This document shows positions 45,150 through 54,068 of a stretch of DNA of 64,000 nt, one piece after another; the first letter of the stretch is position 1, and every line of letters starts with the position of its first letter. The stretch spans positions 62,001 through 126,000 of the forward strand of contig NZ_JAFICC010000005.1 of NCBI RefSeq assembly GCF_017833415.1. The letters are read 5' to 3'. Source of the DNA: Flavobacterium sp. 1355. GTDB lineage: Bacteria; Bacteroidota; Bacteroidia; Flavobacteriales; Flavobacteriaceae. Position numbers and translations under genes: made by a program. The notes beneath the pieces are model-generated. The model was not told the DNA's origin. It saw nothing but the letters and a program-made list of their open reading frames with translations, and ran no database searches.

Positions 45150-45420
45150 GATGTGAAGTACAATGATAAATGCTTACTGAAAAAAAAATCGTTTGTAACC
45201 GCTGTATTTGGAAATTGGAAGAAAGTCTTTAGTACAAAAACAAATATTAATTGTGGCGGATGTGTTGATCTTAAACTATATTTATATATTACCATGCATC
45301 TGCAACCGGAACGTTGGTACCAGTAATGAAGGGCGGCTGATTGAGAGTGGCAGGAATTCCGGCCCAACAAGTTAACGAAGCTATGCAAAAAACAGGTTTT
45401 ATAATATAGTTTTTGGTGCA
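45150..45420 (+). pseudogene. Decayed heavy-metal-associated (HMA) copper chaperone
   Basis: Plus-strand codons at about 45232-45266 give STKTNINCGGCV, the copper-site motif of CopZ-like proteins of Bacteroidota. A later segment, about 45340-45404, in another frame gives RVAGIPAQQVNEAMQKTGF, matching the end of an HMA domain. The middle part is disrupted and there is no continuous frame, so this looks like a ruined copper chaperone. The remaining sequence up to 45638 shows nothing else. Confidence 0.45.
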
Positions 45421-45638
45421 CAACTAACGTTCTCTCAGAAATACGTATTTTACCTGTATTTTATTTCAAAAATCATAAAAATATAATTTTTAGGGAATAA
45501 TAAAAAGTTTTGTCTTTCAAGAATTTTGCTAGCTGCTTGTAGTTATACTAATATGTCAGACCTTCAAATACTAAAGATAAAGTAACTATTGCTGTTCCTG
45601 TATTTATATTACACGATAGCAACTTTAAAATAACTAAT

Positions 45639-45881
45639 ATGCCAGGGTTAGGATTACATGAAAAGATCATCTGCATTCTCGCTGAGAATTATAACAAAAT
45701 TTACAGTCTTGAAAAATTAACCAATATGGTTTTTCCACTCTCAGAATTAACTCATGCTGAATCATATATTGCTGCCGAAAGGGAAAATCAGGCTATGGTG
45801 CTGGATGCTTTGCTTTTTCTTTTTGAAAATGGTCAAATATTTTTAGATCCTATTACTGATGAAAGTTCAATGAGAAGATAA
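45639..45881 (+). CDS. Small protein of unknown function
   Basis: Not recognised. The 80 residues are soluble and mostly helical (GLHEKIICILAENYNKIYSL; VLDALLFLFENGQIFLDPIT), reading like a winged-helix-type fold, with no cysteine-rich motif. It stands alone between remnants; reality of the gene is moderately supported by clean codon use. Confidence 0.45.
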   Translation: MPGLGLHEKIICILAENYNKIYSLEKLTNMVFPLSELTHAESYIAAERENQAMVLDALLFLFENGQIFLDPITDESSMRR

Positions 45882-46111
45882 AATTCAAAGGCAGCTTCGA
45901 TATATTATCTGGCATCATTGCTATAAATGGCATCTTTTTTATTGTGAGAGAATGGGATATTCAAAAAGCGAATGCTGCATTTATCTGTTTTTTTGAATTA
46001 GTGATCAGAAATTTAACGAATTTTAGTGTAAAAGCGATCGTTAAATTCTTTGTTATCTGGAATATGAGAACAGGTTTTCCAGCTCGCTAAAATTTGATGG
46101 ATGGTATATTG

Positions 46112-47107
46112 TTATATCTGGTCGGGGGTTATTGTCGCTAAAATTTCCATTATTTTTTTTTCTTTTTCCGAGATGGTTTTTAAAATCTTTGATGCCTGCT
46201 CAATATACTTAAAGTTGCCGGTTTGGCTCACTTTTTCAAATAAATACGAAACTGAAGTCCAAAGTTCTGCAATTTCCACAAACGCCTCATGTCCAGATTT
46301 GAGTTGGTACAATTTAAACATGTCGTAACTTTCTTTTAAAAAATCACGGTACAGGTTTCTAAATAATGCTCCGCCTGTACCTGCCTTTTCCATAAGCATT
46401 GCAGCTGTTTTAAAGTCGTTTTCAATATCCTTACTTCTCTTAAACCATTTAATTATTTCTGTACTTGTTTTTAAAATTCCTTTATAGCCAATATTTGTTA
46501 TAGGTGGATTTATATATTCAGCAGCGTTATTTTTAACTGCAGTTAAAACTGCTGTTTTTAAATCAAATTTATTGTCTGTTTTATCCAAAATATAATACAG
46601 GTTTTTAGATGACATTGGACCTTTTGCTGCTCTGGCTAACGACAAACTTTTCAAGCTTGTTTTCACTTTGCCCCCCTGCTGTTTTGTGTCCACCAAAAAG
46701 GCATTTTCATTTTCATAACCATAAATTGCAGTATAATGTCCTGCAAAATGAAATGCCTGTGAAAAATATTGCAAATGAAAACAGTCTAATTTTAATCCGA
46801 CTGCCTGTCCTTTGTCAAGTAATTCTTTTACGTTCTCCCATGCCTTTTGGGCTGATGCTGTTTCTTTGACCGTCAATACAAGATTTAGATTTCTTGCAAT
46901 ATTTTCAGTTAGAACGTCCGGTTTTACCCTTCCGCCAATAAAAGGAAAATCCATGGATTTCATGTTCCAGAATATGAATCCGAGTCCTTGTCCCAGCCCA
47001 AAAAGCATAGGCTCGGAAAGTTCTATGTCAAGTTGCCCCAACAAAGTTCCTGTTGCTGTTGTTTCGCAATGTTGTCCTTCAAATGCTTTTATGTTATCTA
47101 TTTTCAT
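46112..47107 (-). CDS. BtrH N-terminal domain / DUF4872-type protein
   Basis: The 331-residue soluble protein starts with a Cys-containing segment (FEGQHCETTATGTLL), then GLGQGLGFIFWNM, and HFAGHYTAIYGYENENAFLVDT, matching the BtrH-type papain-like fold in which Cys13, His and Asp (AGHY, LVDT) form a triad; the C-terminal half (about 170-331) is the helical DUF4872 part. BtrH is an acyltransferase in butirosin synthesis; most relatives have unknown substrates. It is monocistronic amid degraded DNA, so probably an accessory gene. Confidence 0.75.
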   Translation of the reverse strand: MKIDNIKAFEGQHCETTATGTLLGQLDIELSEPMLFGLGQGLGFIFWNMKSMDFPFIGGRVKPDVLTENIARNLNLVLTVKETASAQKAWENVKELLDKGQAVGLKLDCFHLQYFSQAFHFAGHYTAIYGYENENAFLVDTKQQGGKVKTSLKSLSLARAAKGPMSSKNLYYILDKTDNKFDLKTAVLTAVKNNAAEYINPPITNIGYKGILKTSTEIIKWFKRSKDIENDFKTAAMLMEKAGTGGALFRNLYRDFLKESYDMFKLYQLKSGHEAFVEIAELWTSVSYLFEKVSQTGNFKYIEQASKILKTISEKEKKIMEILATITPDQI

Positions 47108-47557
47108 TATCGCTCCGATATTGTTTTCTAACTGCCAACTTGCATACTTTTGACAGTATATCTGCCTTTAATAGGTATAGCGTTGCATTGTATGAGTAAT
47201 GGTTTTACAATACTACGCAAAAATACCAATACATATAGGATTTTTTAATAGTCATGAGAGTTTGTGCAAAAAAACAGGGTATAAAGAAATCACCCAACTA
47301 ACAAGGGAGGTTTTCGGGTTATAACGCCTCACGGCATTGCCTTTAAGGCCCATATCGGGACGATAAAGATTTAAAAGATTATCGGGGCTGAAAATACTAA
47401 GGATTAATGTCCGCCTATGTTAAAAATAGCAAGACGCAGCGATTGAGAATTAGTAATGAAGGTATCAGTATATTCTATGGAATCCCGGGTAAGATATCAA
47501 TGAATAATTTTTATATTTGGTCTCAAAGAGCAAGCGTAGTATTTAAATTAAATTGCA
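47108..47557. other. Intergenic region without a recognised gene
   Basis: No intact frame. It contains pieces such as ATCGGGGCT blocks like those found again near 47910, so it may contain fragments of the dispersed hairpin repeat noted at 47871. Confidence 0.3.
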
Positions 47558-47806
47558 ATGGAAAAGGGGATGAAGCTTAAGGTTCGAAAACAGCTTGACG
47601 GCAAACAGCAGTCCAATATTATTAAATTAAAAGGAAGCCTGATCTCCCGGGGCTATACTCAGATCATACACATTTTGGATAAGGATGAGGAGTTTCATAT
47701 CAATTCCTTTGATATTGAAATGGGAGCAGCCGGTGAAGTGCAGGAATTTATTACTGCCTTTATTGCCCGGGAGCAGCTTGAGGATAGTGTATCTATTTTT
47801 AAGTAA
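47558..47806 (+). CDS. Small protein of unknown function
   Basis: Not recognised. The 82 residues (LKVRKQLDGKQQSNIIKLKG; FHINSFDIEMGAAGEVQEF) are soluble, charged and lack cysteines. The start may be the ATG five codons later (MKLKVRKQ). Codon use is coherent, and it sits alone. Confidence 0.45.
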   Translation: MEKGMKLKVRKQLDGKQQSNIIKLKGSLISRGYTQIIHILDKDEEFHINSFDIEMGAAGEVQEFITAFIAREQLEDSVSIFK

Positions 47807-47870
47807 GGCAGAGAATTAGCGGGCTATTTAATATTGTTTTTTAGGAGCTTTTCCCGCTATACGTTGCAAT

Positions 47871-47897
47871 CTTTTGTGCCGAAACCCGGCACAAAAG
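47871..47897. repeat. Perfect hairpin in a REP-like dispersed sequence
   Basis: CTTTTGTGCCG-AAACC-CGGCACAAAAG, an 11-bp perfect stem, followed by GATTTCCACTTCTATCGGGG. From memory very similar units recur through flavobacterial genomes, which would make this a REP-type or small mobile repeat rather than a terminator; it lies 65 bp after a small gene and might serve as one. Confidence 0.5.
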
Positions 47898-48289
47898 GAT
47901 TTCCACTTCTATCGGGGCTGGGGCTGCAGAGCCCGTTTTGTTTGGGAGAACTGATATGCGAAGCAATTGATTAATCTTGATTATGATAGTGATCTTTCAC
48001 ATTCGTCAATACTGCCAATAAGCGAAAGCACCAGCTTCAAATTTTTCAAAGCTGCATTAGAATCAAGAAATAAAAAGACATTTAATACAAATAAAAAGAT
48101 CTGTTCTAAGGGGGTGTTCACTACCAAAAATGTGGTCTTTATTTTGGTCTAAAGCCTTTGCGGAAGTTTTCTTAAGGAATCTCTTAAGGAAGCGGTGCGT
48201 TTGTAACAGATAATCATTGGGTGGCCTGCTTGTTTTGGTCAGATTTTTTTATCATGGTCTAAATCAATAATGAACACGGGCAGGTAAAT

Positions 48290-48660
48290 TAATATTCCAA
48301 CAAATGAAAATATAGTCCGCCAATAGACCCTACGGCAAAAGAAAACCAAAAAACCTCATTTGGTCCATTCCAGAGAAAAGGGAGCAAGCCTGCTATGGTC
48401 GATATAATAGTGCGTGCTACAGAAATGATTTTATAATTATATGCTTTAAATATAACAACATTGTGCTTTTTGACCTGGATGGCTATCGGACCATTTTTTA
48501 AATCCCAGACGTTGAATTTTTTTATAATTGTCAGACACGAGTTTTACTTCTTGTAATTCATTAATATCAATAATAGGGGATAGTCTTCCAATTAACGTTA
48601 TTAGTCGCTTCAACAATTCATTCTTGACCTGATGAATTTTTTACATAAAATCCAGCGTAA
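48290..48660 (-). pseudogene. Frameshifted small membrane protein remnant
   Basis: On the minus strand one frame reads LITLIGRLSPIIDINELQEV then VSDNYKKIQRLGFKKW and the neighbouring frame continues GPIAIQVKKHNVVIFKAYNY, VARTIISTIAGLLPFLWNGP and FWFSFAVGSIGGLYFHLLEY before a stop. Joined, these make about 120 residues with two C-terminal hydrophobic segments. A frameshift near 48500, in a run of T, separates them. Not identified. The rest of 47898-48938 has nothing I can support. Confidence 0.35.
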
Positions 48661-48938
48661 TCAGTGTCTTCGTTAAAATTAAAATAGTATGGAGAATTTA
48701 TAAATTTTAAACTTGTTGAATATCTTCCCATTTCATCTGTCTCTATCAATTTCAATTGATGAGAGAAAAGTTACCACCTGCTGTAATATATTTGTAAATG
48801 TGGTCCTTTTGAGAAGTAAGTACTTCATAAGTTTTTTTTTTTGCCACTAACGTCTTGTGGCTTGCAGATGTTGGGGATTTGGTTAGCCTAAACTTTAAGT
48901 AAATCACTAAACACAAAAGTACAAAACAAGGTGTGAAT

Positions 48939-49388
48939 TCAAGACCAAAACCCCAATTTTTTGCAAACCGCTGTTAGCGGCTGGACTTTTTTATATGCAG
49001 ATTTCCTTTTTGCTTCGTCACTAACTGGTGTAAAAAAATTAATCAAATTACCGTCTGGGTCACGAAATAGTATTGAACGATTTCCCCAGGACATTGTTGT
49101 TGGGATTTGAACAATTTCGCTGGTTAAAACTTTAACTCTTTCATAATCTTCATCTACGTTTTCAACAAGGAATTCTATGATGATACTTTTGTTCGCTGCT
49201 GGCTGAGCAACTCCCTCTCCAAAGAAGGCTAATGTCCGTGTACTTCCAATTGCCAATGTGGAAAAGTTTGAACTAATCTCTGCAAAATCGTCTGTTAACC
49301 ATTTGGCTGTTATTCCTGTAACTCCTTCAAAAAATTGAACTAACCGTTTAATGTCTGCAGTGATAATTCTTAATGATACTAAATTCAT
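48939..49388 (-). CDS. VOC-family (glyoxalase/bleomycin resistance fold) protein
   Basis: The 149-residue protein has two beta-alpha-beta-beta-beta repeats: SLRIITADIKRLVQFFEGVT and VENVDEDYERVKVL...SILFRDPDGNLINFFTPV, the latter typical of VOC proteins. Metal-ligand positions are only partly kept, so enzymatic activity is uncertain. It lies next to a decayed WYL-type regulator, a frequent partner of such genes. Confidence 0.85.
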   Translation of the reverse strand: MNLVSLRIITADIKRLVQFFEGVTGITAKWLTDDFAEISSNFSTLAIGSTRTLAFFGEGVAQPAANKSIIIEFLVENVDEDYERVKVLTSEIVQIPTTMSWGNRSILFRDPDGNLINFFTPVSDEAKRKSAYKKVQPLTAVCKKLGFWS

Positions 49389-49433
49389 ATTATTTTTGTT
49401 TAAATTATTTAATAATACAAAAGTATAATGGCA

Positions 49434-49890
49434 TTATGACAACGGTATGTCAGGTATAACAAAGTTTTTTTCTTTAAAGTCCAAAAATTCTTTTAAAGTT
49501 AGTTTATGTGGCTCAAACGAAATTTCAAGTGGTTCAATTTTTGAAATTCTGTCTAATCGAAACATTCGGTAATCATTCCTTAATAAGCAAAAGGCAATAA
49601 GTGCCCAACTTTCTTGTAAGTTATAATATAAAGCAAATGGCTCAATATGGCGTTTGGTTTTATCATTTATATTCCGACTGATAAGTAATTTTCAAAACTT
49701 TAAAATCTGTCAGGGCATTTTGTATTAAGGTCAAGGAATTACTTGTATTTATAGTAGGTATTAAAGGACTTGTTGCAATTCTCTTAGAAAGCAATTCGAC
49801 CTTACTTTTTGTAGTGTGCAATAAAACGGCCCTTATTTTATTGACGGCTTCGGTATATTCTTTAATGAGTGAGCTATCACTATTTTTTTG
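49434..49890 (-). pseudogene. Truncated, frameshifted YafY/WYL-domain regulator
   Basis: The minus strand encodes EYTEAVNKIRAVLLHTTKSK and LIQNALTDFKVLKITYQSEY, then after a frameshift near 49680 the frame continues with HIEPFALYYNLQESWALIAF, NDYRMFRLDRISKIEPLEIS, and ends VIPDIPLS at a stop near 49434. This is the WYL-domain half of a YafY-type regulator; the N-terminal helix-turn-helix is gone, replaced by the dispersed repeat at 49900. Confidence 0.65.
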
Positions 49891-49899
49891 TACTATAAA

Positions 49900-50003
49900 A
49901 TTTTTGGACGATTTGAAAAGATTGGCTTTATGAATTTGGTTTGGATATCCCGTTGGGGATTGATGTCAATTGTATCTAACTTTATTTTTTTATAGGAGAG
50001 CTG
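49900..50003 (+). repeat. Degenerate dispersed repeat, copy C
   Basis: Carries GATTTGAA, GGCTTTATGAATTTGGTTTG, GTTGGGGATTGATG, GTATCTAA and AGGAGAGCTGC, lining up in order with copy B (7235-7387) and partly with copy A (3279-3397). It abuts the broken end of the WYL regulator gene. The middle part of copies A and B (GTCTTTCATT) is missing here. Confidence 0.5.
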
Positions 50004-50151
50004 CATTAAAATCGGCTTAGCTTTTTGTGGTACAAAAAGGTATCCCGTCCAATTTCTTATTAGATCAAAATTATATACAGTTCTTTTTAAAGTTTGTTCA
50101 ATTCCTGAATGAAATGATTTCCAGACAAAACAGCATTCATTAGCTAATTAT

Positions 50152-50183
50152 AAACCACCATTGTCAAACGACTTTGGTGGTTT
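50152..50183. terminator. Hairpin between the DUF3570 operon and the repeat region
   Basis: AAACCACCA (50152-50160) pairs with TGGTGGTTT (50175-50183). On the plus strand it is followed by further T; on the minus strand, where the DUF3570 operon ends 34 bp before it, the T-tract is weaker. Probably the operon's terminator, possibly bidirectional. Confidence 0.5.
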
Positions 50184-50216
50184 TTTAAATGAATGTAATA
50201 TGAATTAAGTTTTTAA

Positions 50217-51401
50217 CTATTTGTATTTAATGTTTATACTAATAATATCCGAAGTCATATTGGTTGTTCTGGTATAATGACCATAACGAATTTCTAACGT
50301 ATTCCAGTGCTTAAGACTAAAGATTCCGTTTAGTGGAGTGAATTTCATACCCATTCCAAAGAAGCTGCTGTCAAACTTCGATAAATCATAGTTGCTGGTG
50401 TAATATTCGTGTGCGGCAGTATGTTCACCATATGGTTTGAAATACTTAGTCCCTGTTTGAGTATAATATCTATAGAACGGACTCAGAGAGAATGCCTGGG
50501 TTAATTTCACCGGAATTTCTAGATCAGCGGTATGTGCTCTGAGGCTCCAATCGTCAGTATAATACCTGTAATAAGCGCGGATTATTACATTATCTCCTAA
50601 AAAATAACTGGCCCTGATTCCCAGTGGAATTTTAAGTCTGGTATCCGGCATTTTTTCCTGATGAACAGTACCGTCTGCAAAATAAACCCTGTGAAACGGA
50701 AGGCTTAAATATCCGTTTTGGCTGATAACATCACCTACAAGCATTACCTGAAGATTTTTGTTTACAACCTGAGAATAACTCAAAGTTCCTGCAAAAGTAT
50801 TTCGGTTCGCGCTTCCGTAACCTTCCTGACCCGGAGGACGAAGCTCAACGGGTTCAATTAGTTTTAACTGATCAATGAAAGTTTGAAACTTAGCTGTAAA
50901 TTCTCCGTTTCTGTCTTTTGTTTTTTGTGAAAGACTAATGTTACCTCCAAAAGACTGGTAATCAAATTCAGTCGATGATGAAATGCCGATTCCCAGTGTT
51001 CTTCCTTTTTCTTCGTTTTCTCTCAGATAAGTTAGAGAAGGGTAGAAGCGGTTGTCTGAAGAGGATGCAGATGAATTGGCACTCAAATCAACCATATCTG
51101 ATGAGGCAGAGGTATAGTGGTCAATACCGGCTTCAATATCAAAAGTATGTTTAATTCCTGTCTCTCCGTATTTTACCAGTTTAACATCTATGGTATTGGC
51201 AATGTCGGTAAGATGTTCAGAACCAATTCCTCCTGTAACGGCAGAATTGTTTCCGTCCTGTTTATAATAACTGGAAACCAGATTTACCTCTTCCAATTTT
51301 AATTTTTTGCTTTTATAACTGGTAGAATCAGTAGGAACATTTTGCGCTCTTGTTTGAAATATTGCCAGTAAGGCAAACCCCGTTATGAATATTCTTTTCA
51401 T
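50217..51401 (-). CDS. DUF3570 outer-membrane-type beta-barrel protein
   Basis: The 394-residue exported protein has a signal peptide (ALLAIFQTRAQN), a serine-rich loop (SASSDMVDLSANSSASSSDN, about 97-116) and many amphipathic strands (SLTYLRENEEKGRTLGIGIS; RASYFLGDNVIIRAYYRYYT) ending with an aromatic-to-basic terminus (ISINIKYK). This matches DUF3570, a predicted outer-membrane barrel of unknown function. It is the last of four genes with thioredoxin, ApbE and DUF4266 proteins. Confidence 0.85.
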   Translation of the reverse strand: MKRIFITGFALLAIFQTRAQNVPTDSTSYKSKKLKLEEVNLVSSYYKQDGNNSAVTGGIGSEHLTDIANTIDVKLVKYGETGIKHTFDIEAGIDHYTSASSDMVDLSANSSASSSDNRFYPSLTYLRENEEKGRTLGIGISSSTEFDYQSFGGNISLSQKTKDRNGEFTAKFQTFIDQLKLIEPVELRPPGQEGYGSANRNTFAGTLSYSQVVNKNLQVMLVGDVISQNGYLSLPFHRVYFADGTVHQEKMPDTRLKIPLGIRASYFLGDNVIIRAYYRYYTDDWSLRAHTADLEIPVKLTQAFSLSPFYRYYTQTGTKYFKPYGEHTAAHEYYTSNYDLSKFDSSFFGMGMKFTPLNGIFSLKHWNTLEIRYGHYTRTTNMTSDIISINIKYK

Positions 51402-51418
51402 TTTTGATTGTATGAAAA

Positions 51419-51649
51419 TTAGTTACAACCGCAGCCACCGCCACTTTTTCCTAAATTTGCTCCGGAAGCTCCTTCACGGTAGGATTGGAAACTGAGTTCT
51501 GTTTTTTCGATTTTCCTATTGGAAAGCACCATTTCAGAATCGTTGATTTTTCCTTTCTGATATTCCTTTACCGAAGTGCAGGAAGTGAGCAGTATGCCGA
51601 TAAAAGCAATGCATAGGAGTGCGAGATTTTTTTGCTTTGGCTTTTTCAT
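51419..51649 (-). CDS. DUF4266 small lipoprotein with Gly-Cys tail
   Basis: The 76 residues hold a lipobox (GILLTSCTSV), SVKEYQKGKINDSEM typical of DUF4266, and a C-terminal SYREGASGANLGKSGGGCGC-N tail whose two Cys could bind metal or be thiol-reactive. It overlaps the apbE stop by 4 bp and lies 17 bp before the DUF3570 gene. Function unknown; a partner of the barrel protein by context. Confidence 0.82.
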   Translation of the reverse strand: MKKPKQKNLALLCIAFIGILLTSCTSVKEYQKGKINDSEMVLSNRKIEKTELSFQSYREGASGANLGKSGGGCGCN

Positions 51650-52596
51650 TTCAGGTTAATGTTTTTAGAAGTGTAAATTTTATTGTCGTCGTCGATGATA
51701 ATACAATATAGATCCGGTATCTGATTTATTAAAAACAAGCCGGCTTTAATACCCATAACCGCTATTGGAGTTGCCATTGCATCTGCAAATTCTGCATTAG
51801 GGGCAATTATGGTCACGCTTTTTATTCCGGTTATCGGCAGCCCTGTTTTCGGGTCAATGGTATGCGAATATTTTTTTCCGTTGATGTTCACGAACTTTTC
51901 GTAATTTCCTGAAGTGGCCACTGCCATGTTGGATATTTCCATATAGGAGAATGCGGCATTGGGTGAATCCGGGTCTGCCACTCCTATTGTCCATTTACTT
52001 TCATCTGGCTGCAGTCCCCACGCTGCAAGGTCCCCGCTGGCATTAATAATGCCGCTGTGCACATTGTTTTTTAACAATAACCTTCTGGCCATTTCGGCGG
52101 CATAGCCTTTTCCAATTCCGCCAAAACCAATACGCATTCCTTTTTCTTTTAAAAATACGGTGATGTTTTCTTTATCCAGTATTATGTTTCCATAATCAAT
52201 AAGATGCACCATTTTTTTTGCTGTGATTATATCAGGAAGGCTGGTCATTGTTTTATCAAAATTCCAAAGACTTTTATCGATACTTCCGTAAGAAATATCA
52301 AATGCGCCTTGTGTAATTTTCGAAATGCCGATGGATCTTTCGATAAGATTAAAAACTTCCAGATCTACATTTACCGCTTTAATGCCGGCATTTTCATTAA
52401 TGAGATTGGTTTGACTGTCATCTTTGTAAGTTGTCAGCAGTTTTTCAATCCGTCTGATTTCTTCAATGGCAAGATTAATATTCTCGTTTCCAATCTTCTC
52501 GTTTTCGGCAACAACGGTAATAGTAAAGTTGTTTCCCATTAGTTTTAGGGACTGTGAATGTTTTTGGTTTTTGGGTATGTTATTTTCGGCTGCCAC
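51646..52596 (-). CDS. apbE: FAD:protein FMN transferase (ApbE family)
   Basis: ApbE enzymes attach FMN to Thr or Ser of exported flavoproteins. The 316 residues show LKLMGNNFTITVVA at the start, the region FDISYGSIDKSLWNF, the FAD-site GFGGIGKGYAAEMAR, SGDLAAWG, and the C-terminal SHTIDPKTGLPI and AMATPIAVMGI. There is no clear signal peptide. The frame starts with GTG at 52596, 17 bp inside the thioredoxin gene; an ATG at 52539 is too internal. The product's FMN-acceptor protein is not evident in the operon. Confidence 0.9.
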   Translation of the reverse strand: MAAENNIPKNQKHSQSLKLMGNNFTITVVAENEKIGNENINLAIEEIRRIEKLLTTYKDDSQTNLINENAGIKAVNVDLEVFNLIERSIGISKITQGAFDISYGSIDKSLWNFDKTMTSLPDIITAKKMVHLIDYGNIILDKENITVFLKEKGMRIGFGGIGKGYAAEMARRLLLKNNVHSGIINASGDLAAWGLQPDESKWTIGVADPDSPNAAFSYMEISNMAVATSGNYEKFVNINGKKYSHTIDPKTGLPITGIKSVTIIAPNAEFADAMATPIAVMGIKAGLFLINQIPDLYCIIIDDDNKIYTSKNINLK

Positions 52597-53014
52597 AGAT
52601 CGCTTTTATTTCGGCTGTCCACTCATCAGGAGTAGTTTCTGGTTTTCCATGCCAGGTTTTGATTACTTTCCCATCGGCATCCAGAAGAAATGTTAAAGGA
52701 AAACTACCTTCCTTATTGTATATTTCGGCTAGATCTTCGTTTCTTTTAACCTGCTGGGCAGTGCCGATATTTTTCTTTTTTCTCGGAAAATCAGCATTGA
52801 CTAGTACCAGATTTTCATTTGCCATATCGGTGAAAACCTGACTTTCAAGATAGTCTCTGCGTAACACAATACAAGGGCCACACCAGTCTGAACCAGAGAA
52901 GTTCAGCAGGATTAATTCGTGTTTTTCCTTTGCAATTTTTTTGGCGTTATTAAAGTCAGGTTCCCAATTTATAGGAACCACCGTTAATAAAAGAAATAAT
53001 GTAATTAGCTTCAT
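52580..53014 (-). CDS. Exported thioredoxin-fold protein
   Basis: The 144-residue protein has a signal peptide (LFLLLTVVPIN) and a thioredoxin fold with NFSGSDWCGPCIVLRRDYL (WCGPC active site at about 42-46) and FPLTFLLDADGKVIKTWHG. It opens the operon with ApbE, DUF4266 and DUF3570. Likely a periplasmic disulfide reductase keeping partner cysteines reduced, for example those in the DUF4266 tail; that is inference. Confidence 0.88.
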   Translation of the reverse strand: MKLITLFLLLTVVPINWEPDFNNAKKIAKEKHELILLNFSGSDWCGPCIVLRRDYLESQVFTDMANENLVLVNADFPRKKKNIGTAQQVKRNEDLAEIYNKEGSFPLTFLLDADGKVIKTWHGKPETTPDEWTAEIKAICGSRK

Positions 53015-53281
53015 CTCGGGTATTGTTTTTAGATATACGAAATAACGAATTGTTATATATCTTAATTTTTTTTATTTGCTTAAGATTAGATTATTTTCAA
53101 TTAGATAAATCTCTGTTCTTTTTAAACAAAAGATATTCTGTTTTAACAACTATAGCATGATATAATTAATCCCGAATCAATTTATTTTAACGATATTTTA
53201 TCAGCAGAACTGGCAGTCAATTTTATTTACCAAACCTACAATGTATGATTTTATAATAATATGCTTTACATCATTTTTAAG

Positions 53282-53326
53282 ATTGATAATGATCATTTTT
53301 ATTTTGGTTCCATTATTCGAATTTTG
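53282..53326 (+). promoter_or_regulatory. Fnr-type palindrome and -7 element for the BON-BON-LOG operon
   Basis: ATTGAT-AATG-ATCATT (53282-53297) and GAATTTTG (53319-53326, 7/8, identical to the nos element) ending 36.5 bp from the centre. A start near 53333 excludes the ATG at 53337 as translation start and supports 53391. Confidence 0.65.
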
Positions 53327-53390
53327 ATAAAAAATAATGACTAAAAGCTTAAATAATAGTAGTCTATGTGGAATTTTAAAATTTTTTACC

Positions 53391-54050
53391 ATGAAAAAAA
53401 GTAATGATGTTTTGCGCAAAGAAGTAATCGATGCCATCAAATGGGAACCCCTTTTAAGCTCTAATGAAATTGATGTTAATGTCAAAGATGGTATTGTTAC
53501 CCTGAGCGGAACAGTGGATAATTACACTCAAAAAAAAGAGGCTGAGCATGCTGTTAAAAGTATAGCGGGAGTAAAGGCAGTTGTAGATGATGTAAAAGTT
53601 GATTTATATTTTTCGGCCATTAAAAGCGACACCGATATTGCCAGCTCTGTCATAAAAGCCCTGCATGGCAACTGGGCTGTTCCGGACCATAGGTTAAAAG
53701 TTACCGTAGAGAATGGCTGGGTAACTCTTGAAGGAATTCTCCATTGGAATTTTCAAAGGAAAGCGGCAGATAATGCTATTCGTTACCTGCCCGGAGTACG
53801 GGGAGTTATTGATAAGATAAAGATAGAAGCCGAGATAAAAAATGAACTGGGAAAAGAAATTGTTGAAAAAGCCCTTCGCCGCAGCTGGATTCTTGATGTA
53901 GACAATATAAAAGTCAGAGTTGAAGGTAAAACAATATACCTCAGTGGTATAGTTGATTCTCTTTTTCAGAAAGATGAAGCGGAAAGAATTGCATGGAATA
54001 CGCCGGGAGTATGGTGTGTGGATAATGAACTGGTGGTAGAATTTAATTAA
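53391..54050 (+). CDS. Triple BON-domain protein 1
   Basis: The 219-residue protein consists of three BON repeats (about 5-70, 75-145, 150-219), each with a G-x-V-T/I-L-x-G-x-V-x-x core (DGIVTLSGTVDNYTQKKEAE; NGWVTLEGILHWNFQRKAAD; GKTIYLSGIVDSLFQKDEAE). No signal peptide, so cytoplasmic. BON domains bind lipid or mediate envelope and stress interactions; this triple form is common beside universal stress genes. The frame extends upstream to 53337, but promoter position and the good MKKSN start favour 53391. Confidence 0.88.
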   Translation: MKKSNDVLRKEVIDAIKWEPLLSSNEIDVNVKDGIVTLSGTVDNYTQKKEAEHAVKSIAGVKAVVDDVKVDLYFSAIKSDTDIASSVIKALHGNWAVPDHRLKVTVENGWVTLEGILHWNFQRKAADNAIRYLPGVRGVIDKIKIEAEIKNELGKEIVEKALRRSWILDVDNIKVRVEGKTIYLSGIVDSLFQKDEAERIAWNTPGVWCVDNELVVEFN

Positions 54051-54068
54051 TAAGTAAGATAAAAAGAG

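Noticed and set aside
45137..45421. Minus-strand 94-residue frame
   Set aside because: It is antisense to the HMA remnant, has a low-complexity His/Ser composition and no family resemblance.
48245..48275. Weak match to the Fnr-type palindrome (CATGGT-CTAA-ATCAAT)
   Set aside because: Several mismatches, no properly spaced -7 element, and no gene in front.
51419..51649. DUF4266 protein as ApbE substrate via GASGAN
   Set aside because: The residue that should carry FMN is Asn instead of Thr or Ser, so the motif cannot work in the known way.
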